A DNA stretch of 57,763 nucleotides from Ophiosphaerella korrae (taxonomy: Eukaryota; Ascomycota; Dothideomycetes; Pleosporales; Phaeosphaeriaceae), in the NCBI GenBank assembly GCA_028456385.1, contig JALNQF010000259.1:1-57763 (forward strand). Direction: 5' to 3'. Shown piece after piece: positions 47,831 to 57,763 of this stretch (position 1 is its first letter; every line of letters starts with the position of its first letter). The notes beneath the pieces are model-generated. The model was given only the letters and a program-made list of their open reading frames with translations, was not told the origin of the DNA and searched no databases. The translations under genes were made by a program, and so were the position numbers.

Positions 47831-48934
47831 AAAAAGTAAGAAAAATAGCTTATAAAACTAAAAGACTATTTTCTAGAATATTAGCTATAAAACTTAGTAA
47901 TAAACTTAAAAGAAAGAAAAAATATTAGGTTAGAGCCTAGTCTATAGAAAAATAGAAAAAGAATTAAAGATTAAGTAAATATTTATTAAAAATATAATAA
48001 AGAAAAAATAGATATAAAAATCTTAATCTTTAGTAGTATATAAACTTATATTTATAGATAAAAAAAGAATAAATAATAAAAAGTTTTATATAAACTTATA
48101 AAAAATAAATATAATTATAAGTAAAAACTAGTACTTTTTACTATAGATAAATAAAATATAAAATAAACTATAAAAAGCTTAAATCTTTATAAAACTAGAT
48201 ATCTAGGATACCTACTATTAGATTAGGATTAAGAAAAGTAATAAATAGAAAATAGTATTCTAAATATAATATAAACTATTAAAATATATAGTTATACATT
48301 TTAGAGTAATAAATATACTAGTAGTATACTAAGAAAGAATAAATATAGTTTTAAAAAAGTAGCTAGATAAATTTATATTTATATATCTAGATAATATCTT
48401 TATATTTTTAGAAATATAAGATAAATACAAATAATATATATATAAAGTACTAGAAAAACCTAGTTAATAATAAACTATTTCTTAAGATAAGAAAATATAA
48501 GTTCTAGATAAAAAAAATAGAATTCTTAAGCTTTATTATTAAACTAGAAAAATTAAAAATTAAATTAAATTAGATTAAGTTAATTAAAGAATAGCTAATA
48601 CTAAAAAACTTAAAAGAAGTATAAAAGTTTTATAGACTAGTAAACTTTTATAAAAAGTTAATAGTAAAATAGTCTAAATATATAAATCTATTAATAAAAC
48701 TAATAAAAAAAATATAATATTTAAATAGACTTAAGAATATAAAAAAGTATTTAATTAGATAAAATAAAAGTTTATAGAAAACCTAGTTATTAAAATATTT
48801 AACTTAGACTTATAAGTAATAGTAAAAATAGATATATCTAACTTAGTTTATAGAATAGTACTAATATAAAAAGACTTAAAAACTAAATAAAAATACTTAG
48901 TTAAATAATTTTCTAAAAAAGTAAAGCTAGTTAT
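47831..48934 (+). pseudogene. pol: Reverse transcriptase part of D2, truncated
   Basis: Similar to B1 about 5030-6120. The RT catalytic motif near 48385-48405 again reads Tyr-Leu-Asp-Asn. Similarity ends abruptly at about 48934, early in RNase H, after AAAGCTAGT. Everything downstream is unrelated. Confidence 0.75.
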
Positions 48935-49299
48935 AAAGTAAACTCTATATAAGATAATATTATAAGTTAGAGCTTTACTTTATATAATTTAAGTAAGCTT
49001 ATAGTAGTAAGTAAGCTATATAAGCTATTTAAGCTACTTTACTATATATAAGTAGCTTAGCTTAGATAGCTCTTTAATTAATAATTATCTTTTACTTATT
49101 TCTAAGCTTATATCTTATAATAGTTATAAGCTTAGCGCTAAAAATTACTTAATAGTTCTATTCTATATACTATAGTAAGAGATTATAAGCTTAGTATACT
49201 CTTATCTTATTTTATCTTATCTTATCTATTACTTAAACACTTATAATATCTTATAGCGAGATTACTCTACTTAATAAAAGTACTACTCTACTTAATAAG

Positions 49300-50824
49300 C
49301 GCTTATAATAGCTAGTATAGTTTATATAACTTTATTATAATACTCTTAAGCTAGGTATCTAGTAGCTAGTTAATCTAGAAGCTAATAACGTCCCTAATAT
49401 CTACGCTAATAAACTAGTTTAACTTAAACTAAAGAGCCTAGTAATAGTAGAAGAGGTAGCTACCTATAAGCTTATAATAGAGAAATACTAGGCTATAAAA
49501 GATACCTAGGTATCGCGAATAGTACGCCTTAGAGCTCTAAGCGCCTAAGTAAATACTATAGTTAATTTAAGTTATCTAGTAATAGCTAAGATAACTCTAC
49601 TTATAAATAATAAAGCTACGTTATAAGAGCTTATTTAAACGCTAAAGAGCTTACTAGCTCTATGTAATACTAGCGCTAGTAATCTTATTTAAGCTTAATA
49701 CTAAGCCTATCTATAGAAGGCTTACTAAAGACGCTAATTACTAGAGCTCTAGTATAATAAGTAGCTACACTTATATTAGTGTATAATTACGTATAATATT
49801 ATAGAGGTAATAGGTAAACTTATAGTATAAGATTTCTTAGAGGTATTAACACTAAAGCTAGCTCTAGACTAAGCTTAGATAATAAGCTAATTAGTAATCT
49901 AGAGCTTAGTCCTTAGCTTAAAAGTACTTACGCTAAAGTAAATTAGTAGTATCTACTTAGCTCTATTATAAGAGTATAAGCTCTAAACTACTAATTAAAG
50001 AGCTAGTATATTTATAATATTTAGAAGATCTAAGCTATAAGTATTAAGCTCTAACTTAAAATATAACTACTTATATAGCTAAGCTTACTACTAGAAGCTA
50101 TAAAATTATAAATAGATAATAATAGAAAAGTAAAAATATAAGCTTATTTAGATAAGCTACGCTTTATAGTAGTTAAAACCCTAGTAGCTTAAAAGTAAGC
50201 TAGTTCCTTATAGGAACTAGTTAAAGCTAGCTTAGAGTTAGTTAAATTAAAGGCTCTAGTCTACTTAGGCTAGCTAAATATAGTACTTATTAACTTAGGT
50301 AAACTTATTAAGCTAGCACCTAGAGCCTACTTAATACTAGATTTTAATACTTACCTACTCTCTAAGAGTACTATACTTAATAATAGAGCTACTCTCTACT
50401 TAGTTAACTTAATAAGTCTTATAGAACTAGGCTCCTTTATAAGAGTAAAAAGTATAAGCTATATAGAAGTAAGTATATAAGTATTTCTAATACTTAGTAA
50501 AAGTACTTAAGTCTTTAAGAATACTCTAAATAGAGCTTATAGTAAGTATATAGAGAATTTTATACTTTATAAAGTAGTAGTAGTTAAAGGATTTTATATT
50601 AATATAGTATCTAAAAGTTAATTATAGTAAGCTAGAGCCTAGTATTAAGGTTTTAATATAACTCTAAGAGTAAGAACACTAGTAGAAAGTATTATACTAG
50701 TAACGCTAATACGTAAATATAATCTTACTTTTATTAAATATAAGCTTATTATATTTAATCTAACTATTATAAGTATAACTTAAAGTAATTAAGTTAATTA
50801 ATAGCTTAACTTATAGTGTATAAT
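49300..50824 (+). pseudogene. Gag/protease-like coding relic of the Copia-like remnant
   Basis: Long stretches on the plus strand contain only TAA and TAG as stops in Gln-like positions. The implied protein is rich in Leu, Gln and Ala and ends in the protease-like block described for the element. A solitary Cys-type codon pattern (TAT and TAC where Cys would stand) at 50062-50100 suggests a former zinc finger. Assignment rests on pattern memory of fungal Copia polyproteins, not on an alignment. Confidence 0.35.
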
Positions 50825-50829
50825 ACCTA

Positions 50830-51286
50830 TGTTATAGTAGTAATAAGGGAAACCAAGATAGAACTAATTAGTCTACGCTTAGCTACTAACAAAGCATAGG
50901 ACAAGTAGAGTAATAACTTATAAGATAATAAGTTCGACTAGGAAGCTAACTATAATATAGATATATAACGAATTTGTAAATTTGCAATCTTAGTAAATAC
51001 AAAGTCGTAAAGCTATTATATAACAAATTTGTAAATTCGCGATCTTAGTAAATATAAAGTAATAAAGTAGCTAAGATATTATTACTATATAGTTAGTAGA
51101 GATACGTATTATTAGGATAGTATTAGTAATTTAATCCTTTAACTATAGAACGCTAATATAAGACAATTACAAAATATCTTCTATTAATATTAGTTATTAT
51201 AGATTACTTATATAAACTTTACTATTAACTCTTAATCTACTAATACTCTAATAGCTACTAATAGTTAACGCTAGTAGCTTATAATA
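50830..51286 (+). repeat. 5' LTR of A2
   Basis: 457 bp, starting TGTTATAGTAGTAATA and ending GCTTATAATA. The subrepeat pair is at about 50965-51070. Confidence 0.92.
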
Positions 51287-51339
51287 GTTTACTAATTTAG
51301 ATATTAAGAGAAGTAAAGTATAAGTAGCGTATAGTCTAG

Positions 51340-54300
51340 CTAATATAATAGTAGAAAGTTTAACTAAGAAAGGAGGTAAAGTACTTCTAAGTAGTTACGA
51401 GTTAGATAAAACTAATTAGGTAGTAGTTAAAATACGCCTAAACAACCTAATTACTAAAAAAGGGGATATACAACTAATAATTAATGTCCTAGAAACGTAA
51501 AATAAAGAACTACAAGATTATATTAAGTAAAACAAAGTTTAAATTAAAGCTATTATAAAAGGATAAAACTAGATAAAACAAATTACCTAGAGACTAGAAA
51601 TAAGTGCGATAAAGAAGCTACTTAAGATACCTATACTTAAGAAATTTAATAGAAAAAGAGAAAATTTAAGACCCTTTATAGTAGTAGTACAACTATAGAT
51701 TAATATATAAGTACTATACTTTAATAGAGAAGATAAAAAGGTAATATATATTAGAATATACCTTAAAGAAGATATAATAAGATAGTTTAAATCCTATTAG
51801 ATAGATTATATAATATACGCGCTAGGAATATAAAAAGATAAAACTAGAGCTATCTTTAGAAGTTATAAATACTTTACTAAATAAATAAAAGTAGTATTTA
51901 GTAATATAAATATTACTTAATAAGCTAAAGAGAAGCTTAAAAGGCTTATATAATATAAGAGTATTCCTAAATATATATTATAGTTTAAATAACTATTATA
52001 GAATATAGAATAGAATAAAGTATTACTAATATTACGATTTAAACAAGGATTAAATTTAAAAATCTAATATAAGATAATTTATATAGAAAAACTAAGAACA
52101 CTAAAAGCCCTAAAATAATAGGTAATATAGATAGATAATAATCTTTAAGAATAGAAGAAAAACAAATATAGAGGATAACCTAAAAACTAAGACGCTAGAG
52201 ACCTTATAATCCTTAATACTAATAAGGATAAGAAATTTAAGAAGAATAAAGACTTTACGTACTTTAGATATAATAAAAAGGGCTACTACGTAAAAGATTA
52301 TAGGTTAAAATAAAAAAAGAATACAATATATTATAAATATAGGAAACTAAGATACTTTAAAAAAAACTATAAAAGTAAAGACCTAAAGAAAGAAATATAG
52401 TTAAAAATAACTAAGAATAAAAAAGAAGCACTAAAGATATAGGCTAAACCTTAAGAGAAAGTAGCTAAAAGTAAAGAAATATAGTATATAATACTCTATT
52501 AGACCTTTTATTATAAGGATAACTACTATATATATCTTTCTAGTAAATAGAGAGTAAGATAGTTCTTATAAAAGTATAGAGTAGTAGTAATAAAAGAAAG
52601 AATAAAAGTATAGCTAGAAGAAATAGTATATATAATAGACCTACTAATAGAAGATTTAGAAAGGGAAGAACCCTAGATACTATCAATCTAGGCTAAAGGA
52701 CTAGCATAGGATAAAGAAACTATAATAGTCTCTTCTAAAGAATTACGAGGAGATAAGAAATAAACTAATATAAGAAGTACTAAGTACGCCTAGTTAAGAA
52801 CGTATAGCTATAATAGCTATATAACAATAGATATAGAAGAACAAAACAAAGAATAGAAATTTATTTAGAAATACTTACTAGTTATAAGTATAGAGGAAGC
52901 GTATAAAGACTAGAAAGAATATAATCTTAAAGTAAAAAAGTTTATAATATTCTAATAATAGATAGAGTAATATATAGTTATAGTAGGTAGAATACCTATA
53001 TAAAGAGAATAGTAGTTCCTTGTAAGAAAAACGTAATAGATTAACAAAGCCTATATACTACGAGTACTAATAGTATACTATATCCTAACAAATACAAGAC
53101 CTAGAATAGATAGTTACTAGGTAGAAGACGACGAGAGAATAAATCTAGAATACTTAGTACATACTAAGATATTATAGATATTATACCTAAATATAAACTA
53201 CTATATATATAAAGAACTTAAGGCACGAAATTACGTATAGCCTATACAAAGAAAAGGATACAATTATATAAATGTAATTACAAGGAAAGATATCTAAAAC
53301 GCCTACTACTAGATTAGAATCAAAGAAGGTAACAAGTAGAAAACAGCATTTAGAACACAATATAGACTGTTTAAATACATAGTTATACCTTTTAGATTAA
53401 TAAATATACTAGTAGTATTTTAAGAAAGAATAAATATAGTCCTAAGAGAATACCTAGACGTATTTATATTTGTATACCTAGACAATATCTTTATATTCTT
53501 AGAAATAGAAGAAGAATATATATAGTATATATACAAAGTACTAGAAAGATTAGTAGAAAGTAAAATATTTCTTAAAATAAGAAAATGCAAATTTTATATA
53601 AAAGAAATAGACTTCCTAGGATTTACTATTAAACTAAGAAAAATACAAATAAACCTAAACAAGATTAAAACAATCTAAGAATAGCTAATACTAAAGAACT
53701 TACAAGAAGTACAATAATTCTATAGATTAGTAAACTTTTATAGAAAACTAATAGTAAGATAGTTAGAAATAATAAAACTACTTACAAAATACAAGAAGAA
53801 GTAAACGCTACTAGTATAGTTCTAATTAAGATTAAAGAAGGATATTTAGTCCTAAATATACTAAAAATAGCTATAACACTTAAGAGAAAGAGTAGCGAGC
53901 TAGACAAGTAGATTTAAAAAGAAACAAGAAAAGCCCCTAAAGAAATAGAGAAACTTAAGATTTAAGAAGGCCTCGCACAAGCCTATAGAAGAATATATAT
54001 TCTAGGAAAAATATAAAAAGAATTTATACAACAATTCTATAAACTACTAGTATATAGATATTAAGGAATTTACAAAATACTAGATAGACTACTAAGAGAT
54101 TACTATATCCTAAGAGTAAGGTAACTAGTAATAGAAGTACTACAAGACTATATAGAATACTATAGAAATAAGTATAGTAGATACGCACTATATAGAATAT
54201 TATAACTAATTAAAGTACTAGAAAGACTTTAAAGAGTTATTATAATAGATTTTATTATAAAACTACTTAAGTTAAAGGACCTAATATTAAGAGTTAAATA

Positions 54301-55310
54301 TAATAGAATCTTAATAATAGTAAATAAACTTACAAAGTACTTATACTTTAGACTATACAAGGAGAAAAGTAGGATAGAAGTTACTATACACTAGGTCCTA
54401 GGAACTATAATTAGCTAATATAGACTACTAGATAAGATTATTATAGATAGAGACGTAAGATTTATATTAAAACTATAGAGAACAATAATAGTACAATTAG
54501 AAATTAAATATACAATATTAATAGTATACTATCTATAGATAAATAGATAATTAGAACGCATAAACTAGATAGTAGAATAATACCTAAGATACTACCTTAA
54601 TTATAACTAAAATAATTAGGTATAGTTACTACCTATAGCATAGTTAGTATATAATAGCGTAAAGAATATAGTAATAGGAGTATTACTTTTCTTTACAAAC
54701 TATAGATTTAACCCTAATATATACTAAATACTAAGAATTAAAACATCTTAGTTCCTAAGAGGAAAAAACCTTACTAATAGACTTAAGGATATATACAACT
54801 AATTAAGATAAGATATAGTATTTCTATAAGACTATATAAAAAAATATTATAATAAGAAATATATAAAGAGACCCTAATTTAAAGAGGGAGAAAAAGTATA
54901 GTTACTACAAAGAAATATTAAAAGGAAATAATTAAGCTTAAAACTAGACTATATTAAGATAGGACTATACAAAGTAAAAAAAGAAGTTATACTAGTTATA
55001 TTTAAAGTAAGACTACTAAGTAAAATAAGGATATATTTAATATTCTACGTAGTACTACTAGAAAAAGCACTACAAGATATAGAACTACTAGTGTATAAAG
55101 TAGACACGTATAGAGAATAAGAAGAATAAGAAGTAAAAGAAATCCTAGTATATTAGTTCTATAATAGTAGGAACTACTACTTAGTAAAATAGATAAGAAT
55201 AAACAAAAAAGGATAACTATAGAAAGAGATATAGGAACTAGAGGACAACCTTAATTACTCTAAGAAACTAGAGGAGTTCTAAAATCAAAACCCTCTAGAA
55301 CGCCTTATAG
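51340..55310 (+). pseudogene. gag-pol: gag-pol of A2, RIP-inactivated and internally deleted
   Basis: Gag with zinc-knuckle relics at about 52255-52298 and 52325-52370. The frame then reaches 53295, where it jumps from the linker upstream of the protease into reverse transcriptase. RT relic 53295-53780 with a Tyr-Leu-Asp-Asn-type motif near 53475-53487. A second jump near 53785 skips RNase H. Integrase with Asp-Phe-Ile at about 54247, chromodomain about 55109-55280. The copy could not have moved on its own after the deletions, even without RIP. Confidence 0.8.
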
Positions 55311-55385
55311 TAAGTTAAGAAAACTAATAATACTACTACTAGATAAAGAGGCAATAGGAACGCCTAATATAATAAGAGCTAGAGT

Positions 55386-55590
55386 AGCCTCTACTATATT
55401 GTCTAAATCTAATTTAGCCTCTAAAGTATAAGACTATTTAGATAACTTAGAGTTATTATAAGCCTTTATCTTACAAAGACGCTTAATATAGAAGTAAAGC
55501 TCTACTAGCTTATAAAAAGTTAACTTACGTTTAGCCTTAGCTATAGTAAGCTATAATAATAATTGCGCTTAAGCTCTATTAATAGCTTAC
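55386..55590 (-). pseudogene. Antisense ORF core of A2
   Basis: The same minus-strand peptide as in A1 (AKAKRK-like, KIKAYNN-like and LEAKLDLD segments), in the same place before the 3' LTR. Role unknown. Confidence 0.45.
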
Positions 55591-55921
55591 CTTATACAAC
55601 TTAGTAGAAGGAGACTATATAGAAATTAAATACTTACACTCTATAAGTAAAACCTTAGAAGAAATATATTTATACTAAATATTTATAAAGATATACTTGT
55701 TATAGTACTTACTATTATTTAAAGATATAAGGTAAAAAAGACCTAATTTAGTATAATAATAATAAAAGAATATCTTAACCCTATTGCAAATAATACAAGC
55801 TATAAGAAAAAGTTTATTATACTAGGACTAGGATAGTATAGAGAGTAATAAAGAACTAAGGATTAACAAAGATATAAGATTAATAACTTTAGTACTAGTA
55901 TAAAGAAATAAGAGACTACGT

Positions 55922-55935
55922 AGAAGAGGGAATAG
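55922..55935 (+). promoter_or_regulatory. Polypurine tract of A2
   Basis: The run AGAAGAGGGAATAG directly before the 3' LTR. Confidence 0.72.
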
Positions 55936-56392
55936 TATTATAGTAGTAACAAGGGAAACTAAGATAGAACTAATTAGTCTACGCTTAGCTACTAATAAAG
56001 CATAGGACGAGTAGGGTAACAACCTATAGGATAATAAGTTTAACTAGGAAGCTAACTATAATATAGATATATAACAAATTTATAAATTTACAATCTTAGT
56101 AAATATAAAGTTACAAAGCTAGTATATAATAAATTTATAAATTTACAATCTTAGTAAACACAAAGTAATAAAGTAGCTAAGATATTATTACTATATAGTT
56201 AGTAGAGATGTATATTATTAGGATAGTATTAGTAATTTAATCCTTTAACTATAGAACGCTAATACAAGACAATTACAAAATATCTTCTATTAATATTAGT
56301 TATTATAGATTACCTATACAAACTTTACTATTAACTCTTAATCTACTAATACCTTAATAGCTACTAATAGTCGACGCTAGTAGCCTATAATA
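55936..56392 (+). repeat. 3' LTR of A2
   Basis: 457 bp, starting TATTATAGTAGTAACA and ending GCCTATAATA, followed by the ACCTA duplication. Confidence 0.92.
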
Positions 56393-56397
56393 ACCTA

Positions 56398-57763
56398 GAA
56401 GTAACTTAGAAGAGCTCTAGTATACTAAAGCTAGTTATCTTAGACTAGAAGTACTATAAGCGCTAGTAATAAGTGTAAGAAACGTATATATTAATAGGAT
56501 AGCGCGTATTAAGTATAAGTATTACTTAATAGCTTATGCTAAGTAAGTTATTTTAAAGTAGCTTAGAAAGAGAGCCTTACGCCTATACTAGTAAGTAGCG
56601 TAAAACTTATTTAATATACCTACAGCTACTTTAGAGAGGTTTAGACTATACTACTTAAGTATAAGTATAGTAGTAAGCTCTATACCTACCTATTATATAG
56701 TAAAACTCTCTAAAAGATAATAAAAGTATTTAAAAGCTTTATAAAGCTACTACTAATACGCTATAAACTTTATATATACGTACTTTAGTAAGATAATAAA
56801 GTAGTAATACTCTTATAAAGAGGTAAGATTCGCTTCTAGATTTAAGCTAAATAAGAAAGAATTATAATTAAGAGCTTTCTAGTATATATACACGAGCTAA
56901 ATAGAGGAGCTAAGAGAGCTAGTTAAGAAATAATAATAAAAGTAATTAAAATAAGGATAAGTACTAACTTACTAAAAAGGCTCTAGCTAGAAATAGTAAA
57001 AGTAGCTACGTAGCTATATAATATAAGCCTAAGCTACGCTTATAATATATAAGCTCCTAATATAGTACTTAATAGCTAGTTTAGGTAGTACTTTAGATAC
57101 TATTAGCTTAAGTAAGTAAGAGCTACTATAGTAAACTTTTAGCTAGATTAGAGTAGAGTATATACTTATAGCTACTAAGTATATCTACTAAATAAGGAGT
57201 AAGTAGCTAGGTATAACAAGAAAGACATTAAAATAAGCCCTTAGAGCTATATTAGATATCTAGTAAGATATAGAGTATCTAATATATATAGGATATAAGT
57301 CCTAGAATTAGATTAGGTAATTATAACGCGTAATATAACGTTTAATAAGTAGCTCTTTTATAATAAGAAAAGTAAAGCTTATTAAGAGCTCTTAAAGCTA
57401 AAGATTTAAAAACTTATTAATATATTATATAAAGACGTAGCGCGTAATATAAGAAAAACCTAAGATAATATATATAACTAGGTCTACAAAGTAGCTTAAA
57501 TCCTAGAAAGTAACTAGTAAAGTAAGTACTTAGAGTAAAATCTAAGAGGTAGAGCTCTATATAATACTAAAAGCTAAGCTAGCTAGCTAGCTATCTTAGT
57601 AGAATAAAGGGTAAATCTTATATAAGTAGTAAGCTTAGCTAGTAAACTATATAGAATCTATATAGAGTAACCTAAGCTTAGTAGCTTTTAAACTCTAGAG
57701 TAAATACCTAAACCTAGAGGAGTTTAGTATATAGGTACTAATATTAATTATAGAAATTAATAT
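56398..57763 (+). pseudogene. Unresolved coding-like relic right of A2
   Basis: A RIP-mutated stretch continuous with the sequence left of A2. On the plus strand one can follow Gln/Arg/Lys-rich peptides, for example around 56810-57000 and 57180-57330, with TAA and TAG as stops. I recognise no domain. It runs off the window. Confidence 0.3.

Larger units (their letters stand above)
37787..48934 (+). mobile_element. Truncated gypsy element D2, split by B2
   Basis: It starts with a 395-bp LTR (37787-38181), continues through gag and protease to 40818, is split by complete element B2, and resumes at 47826 with the end of the protease/linker region and reverse transcriptase up to about 48934, where similarity stops within RNase H. 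The integrase, chromodomain and 3' LTR are missing, so the right side was cut by deletion or by arrival of the Copia-like sequence. It is the most decayed copy, with the lowest GC. Confidence 0.85.
50830..56392 (+). mobile_element. Gypsy/chromovirus element A2 with internal deletions
   Basis: 457-bp LTRs (50830-51286 and 55936-56392) and a perfect ACCTA duplication (50825-50829, 56393-56397). At 5563 bp it is shorter than the full layout. About 1.0 kb is missing at 53290 (protease and the start of RT) and another block at about 53785 (RNase H). Same family as A1. Placement in the Copia-like remnant shows that the remnant is older. Confidence 0.93.
48935..57763 (+). mobile_element. Probable Copia-like remnant and following unresolved repeat, split by A2
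   Basis: The left arm (48935-50829) has plus-strand coding relics. A Gln/Leu-rich gag-like stretch lies at about 49300-50100, with a zinc-finger-like segment at about 50059-50112, and a possible aspartic protease segment at about 50331-50600 with a Leu-Asp-X-X-Thr-type start and a late Phe-Tyr-X-Asn-Ile-Val-Ser block, both as in fungal Copia polyproteins. The finger and protease segments are in different frames, so an indel is required. A2 interrupts it with an ACCTA duplication. The right arm (56398-57763) is continuous with it and coding-like, but I cannot assign Copia integrase or RT motifs there, so the class is tentative. No LTR of its own was found. Confidence 0.4.

Noticed and set aside
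1..57763. tRNA or rRNA genes and telomeric repeats
   Set aside because: I looked for cloverleaf-like B-box motifs, rRNA-like conserved stretches and TTAGGG arrays and saw none. RIP sequence would hide weak cases.
56398..57763. Copia integrase or reverse transcriptase right of A2
   Set aside because: Expected after the protease-like block at 50331-50600, but I could not recognise a GAG pre-integrase, integrase or RT motif; left as an unresolved coding-like relic.

Overview
The window looks like a piece of a filamentous ascomycete (Pezizomycotina) chromosome. About 54 of its 58 kb is extremely AT-rich transposon debris with the signature of repeat-induced point mutation (RIP): CA and TG dinucleotides are almost absent, TA is everywhere, in-frame stops in former reading frames are TAA or TAG (from CAA, CAG or TGG) with TGA hardly seen, and ATG has mostly become ATA. 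That is why the repeats hold almost no open frames. The exception is an island at about 19.82-23.1 kb with balanced composition. Species and class cannot be fixed from the sequence. All coordinates below were read by eye from the sequence.

Layout. 1-13816: gypsy-type element D1 (its 5' LTR runs off the window), split by complete element B1 (1926-8991, TSD ATAGA). 13817-17968: an unclassified repeat, probably minus-strand, holding a solo family-A LTR (15114-15570, TSD AGTAA). 17971-19819: a complete but dead Fot1/pogo-type DNA transposon with TA duplication. 19822-22923: the island, with one believable host gene on the minus strand (two exons, 20624-21778; mucin-like single-pass membrane protein), a 414-bp foldback MITE (22019-22432) and a broken conserved-looking gene fragment. 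22924-23682: decaying remnants, including the start of a long dead plus-strand ORF. 23683-36868: gypsy element A1 (TSD CTAAG), inserted in that ORF and itself split by reverse-oriented gypsy element C (27705-34727, TSD ATTAG). 36869-37786: the rest of the dead ORF. 37787-48934: truncated gypsy element D2, split by complete B2 (40819-47825). 48935-57763: a probable Copia-like remnant and following unresolved sequence, split by gypsy element A2 (50830-56392, TSD ACCTA).

The gypsy elements are chromoviruses. They share the order gag with two CCHC knuckles, protease, reverse transcriptase, RNase H, integrase and a C-terminal chromodomain, then a further region, a polypurine tract and the 3' LTR. 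Families A, B/D and C differ in LTR sequence and length (457, about 460 and 429 bp) but share an LTR core, a terminal LTR palindrome and the region between pol and the 3' LTR.

That last region is the best candidate for something not usually described. Read on the strand opposite to gag-pol it gives a helical, Lys/Gln-rich protein segment conserved across all three families, which suggests these elements carry an antisense gene. Everything in the repeats is inactivated; the only gene I would annotate as functional is the membrane protein in the island.
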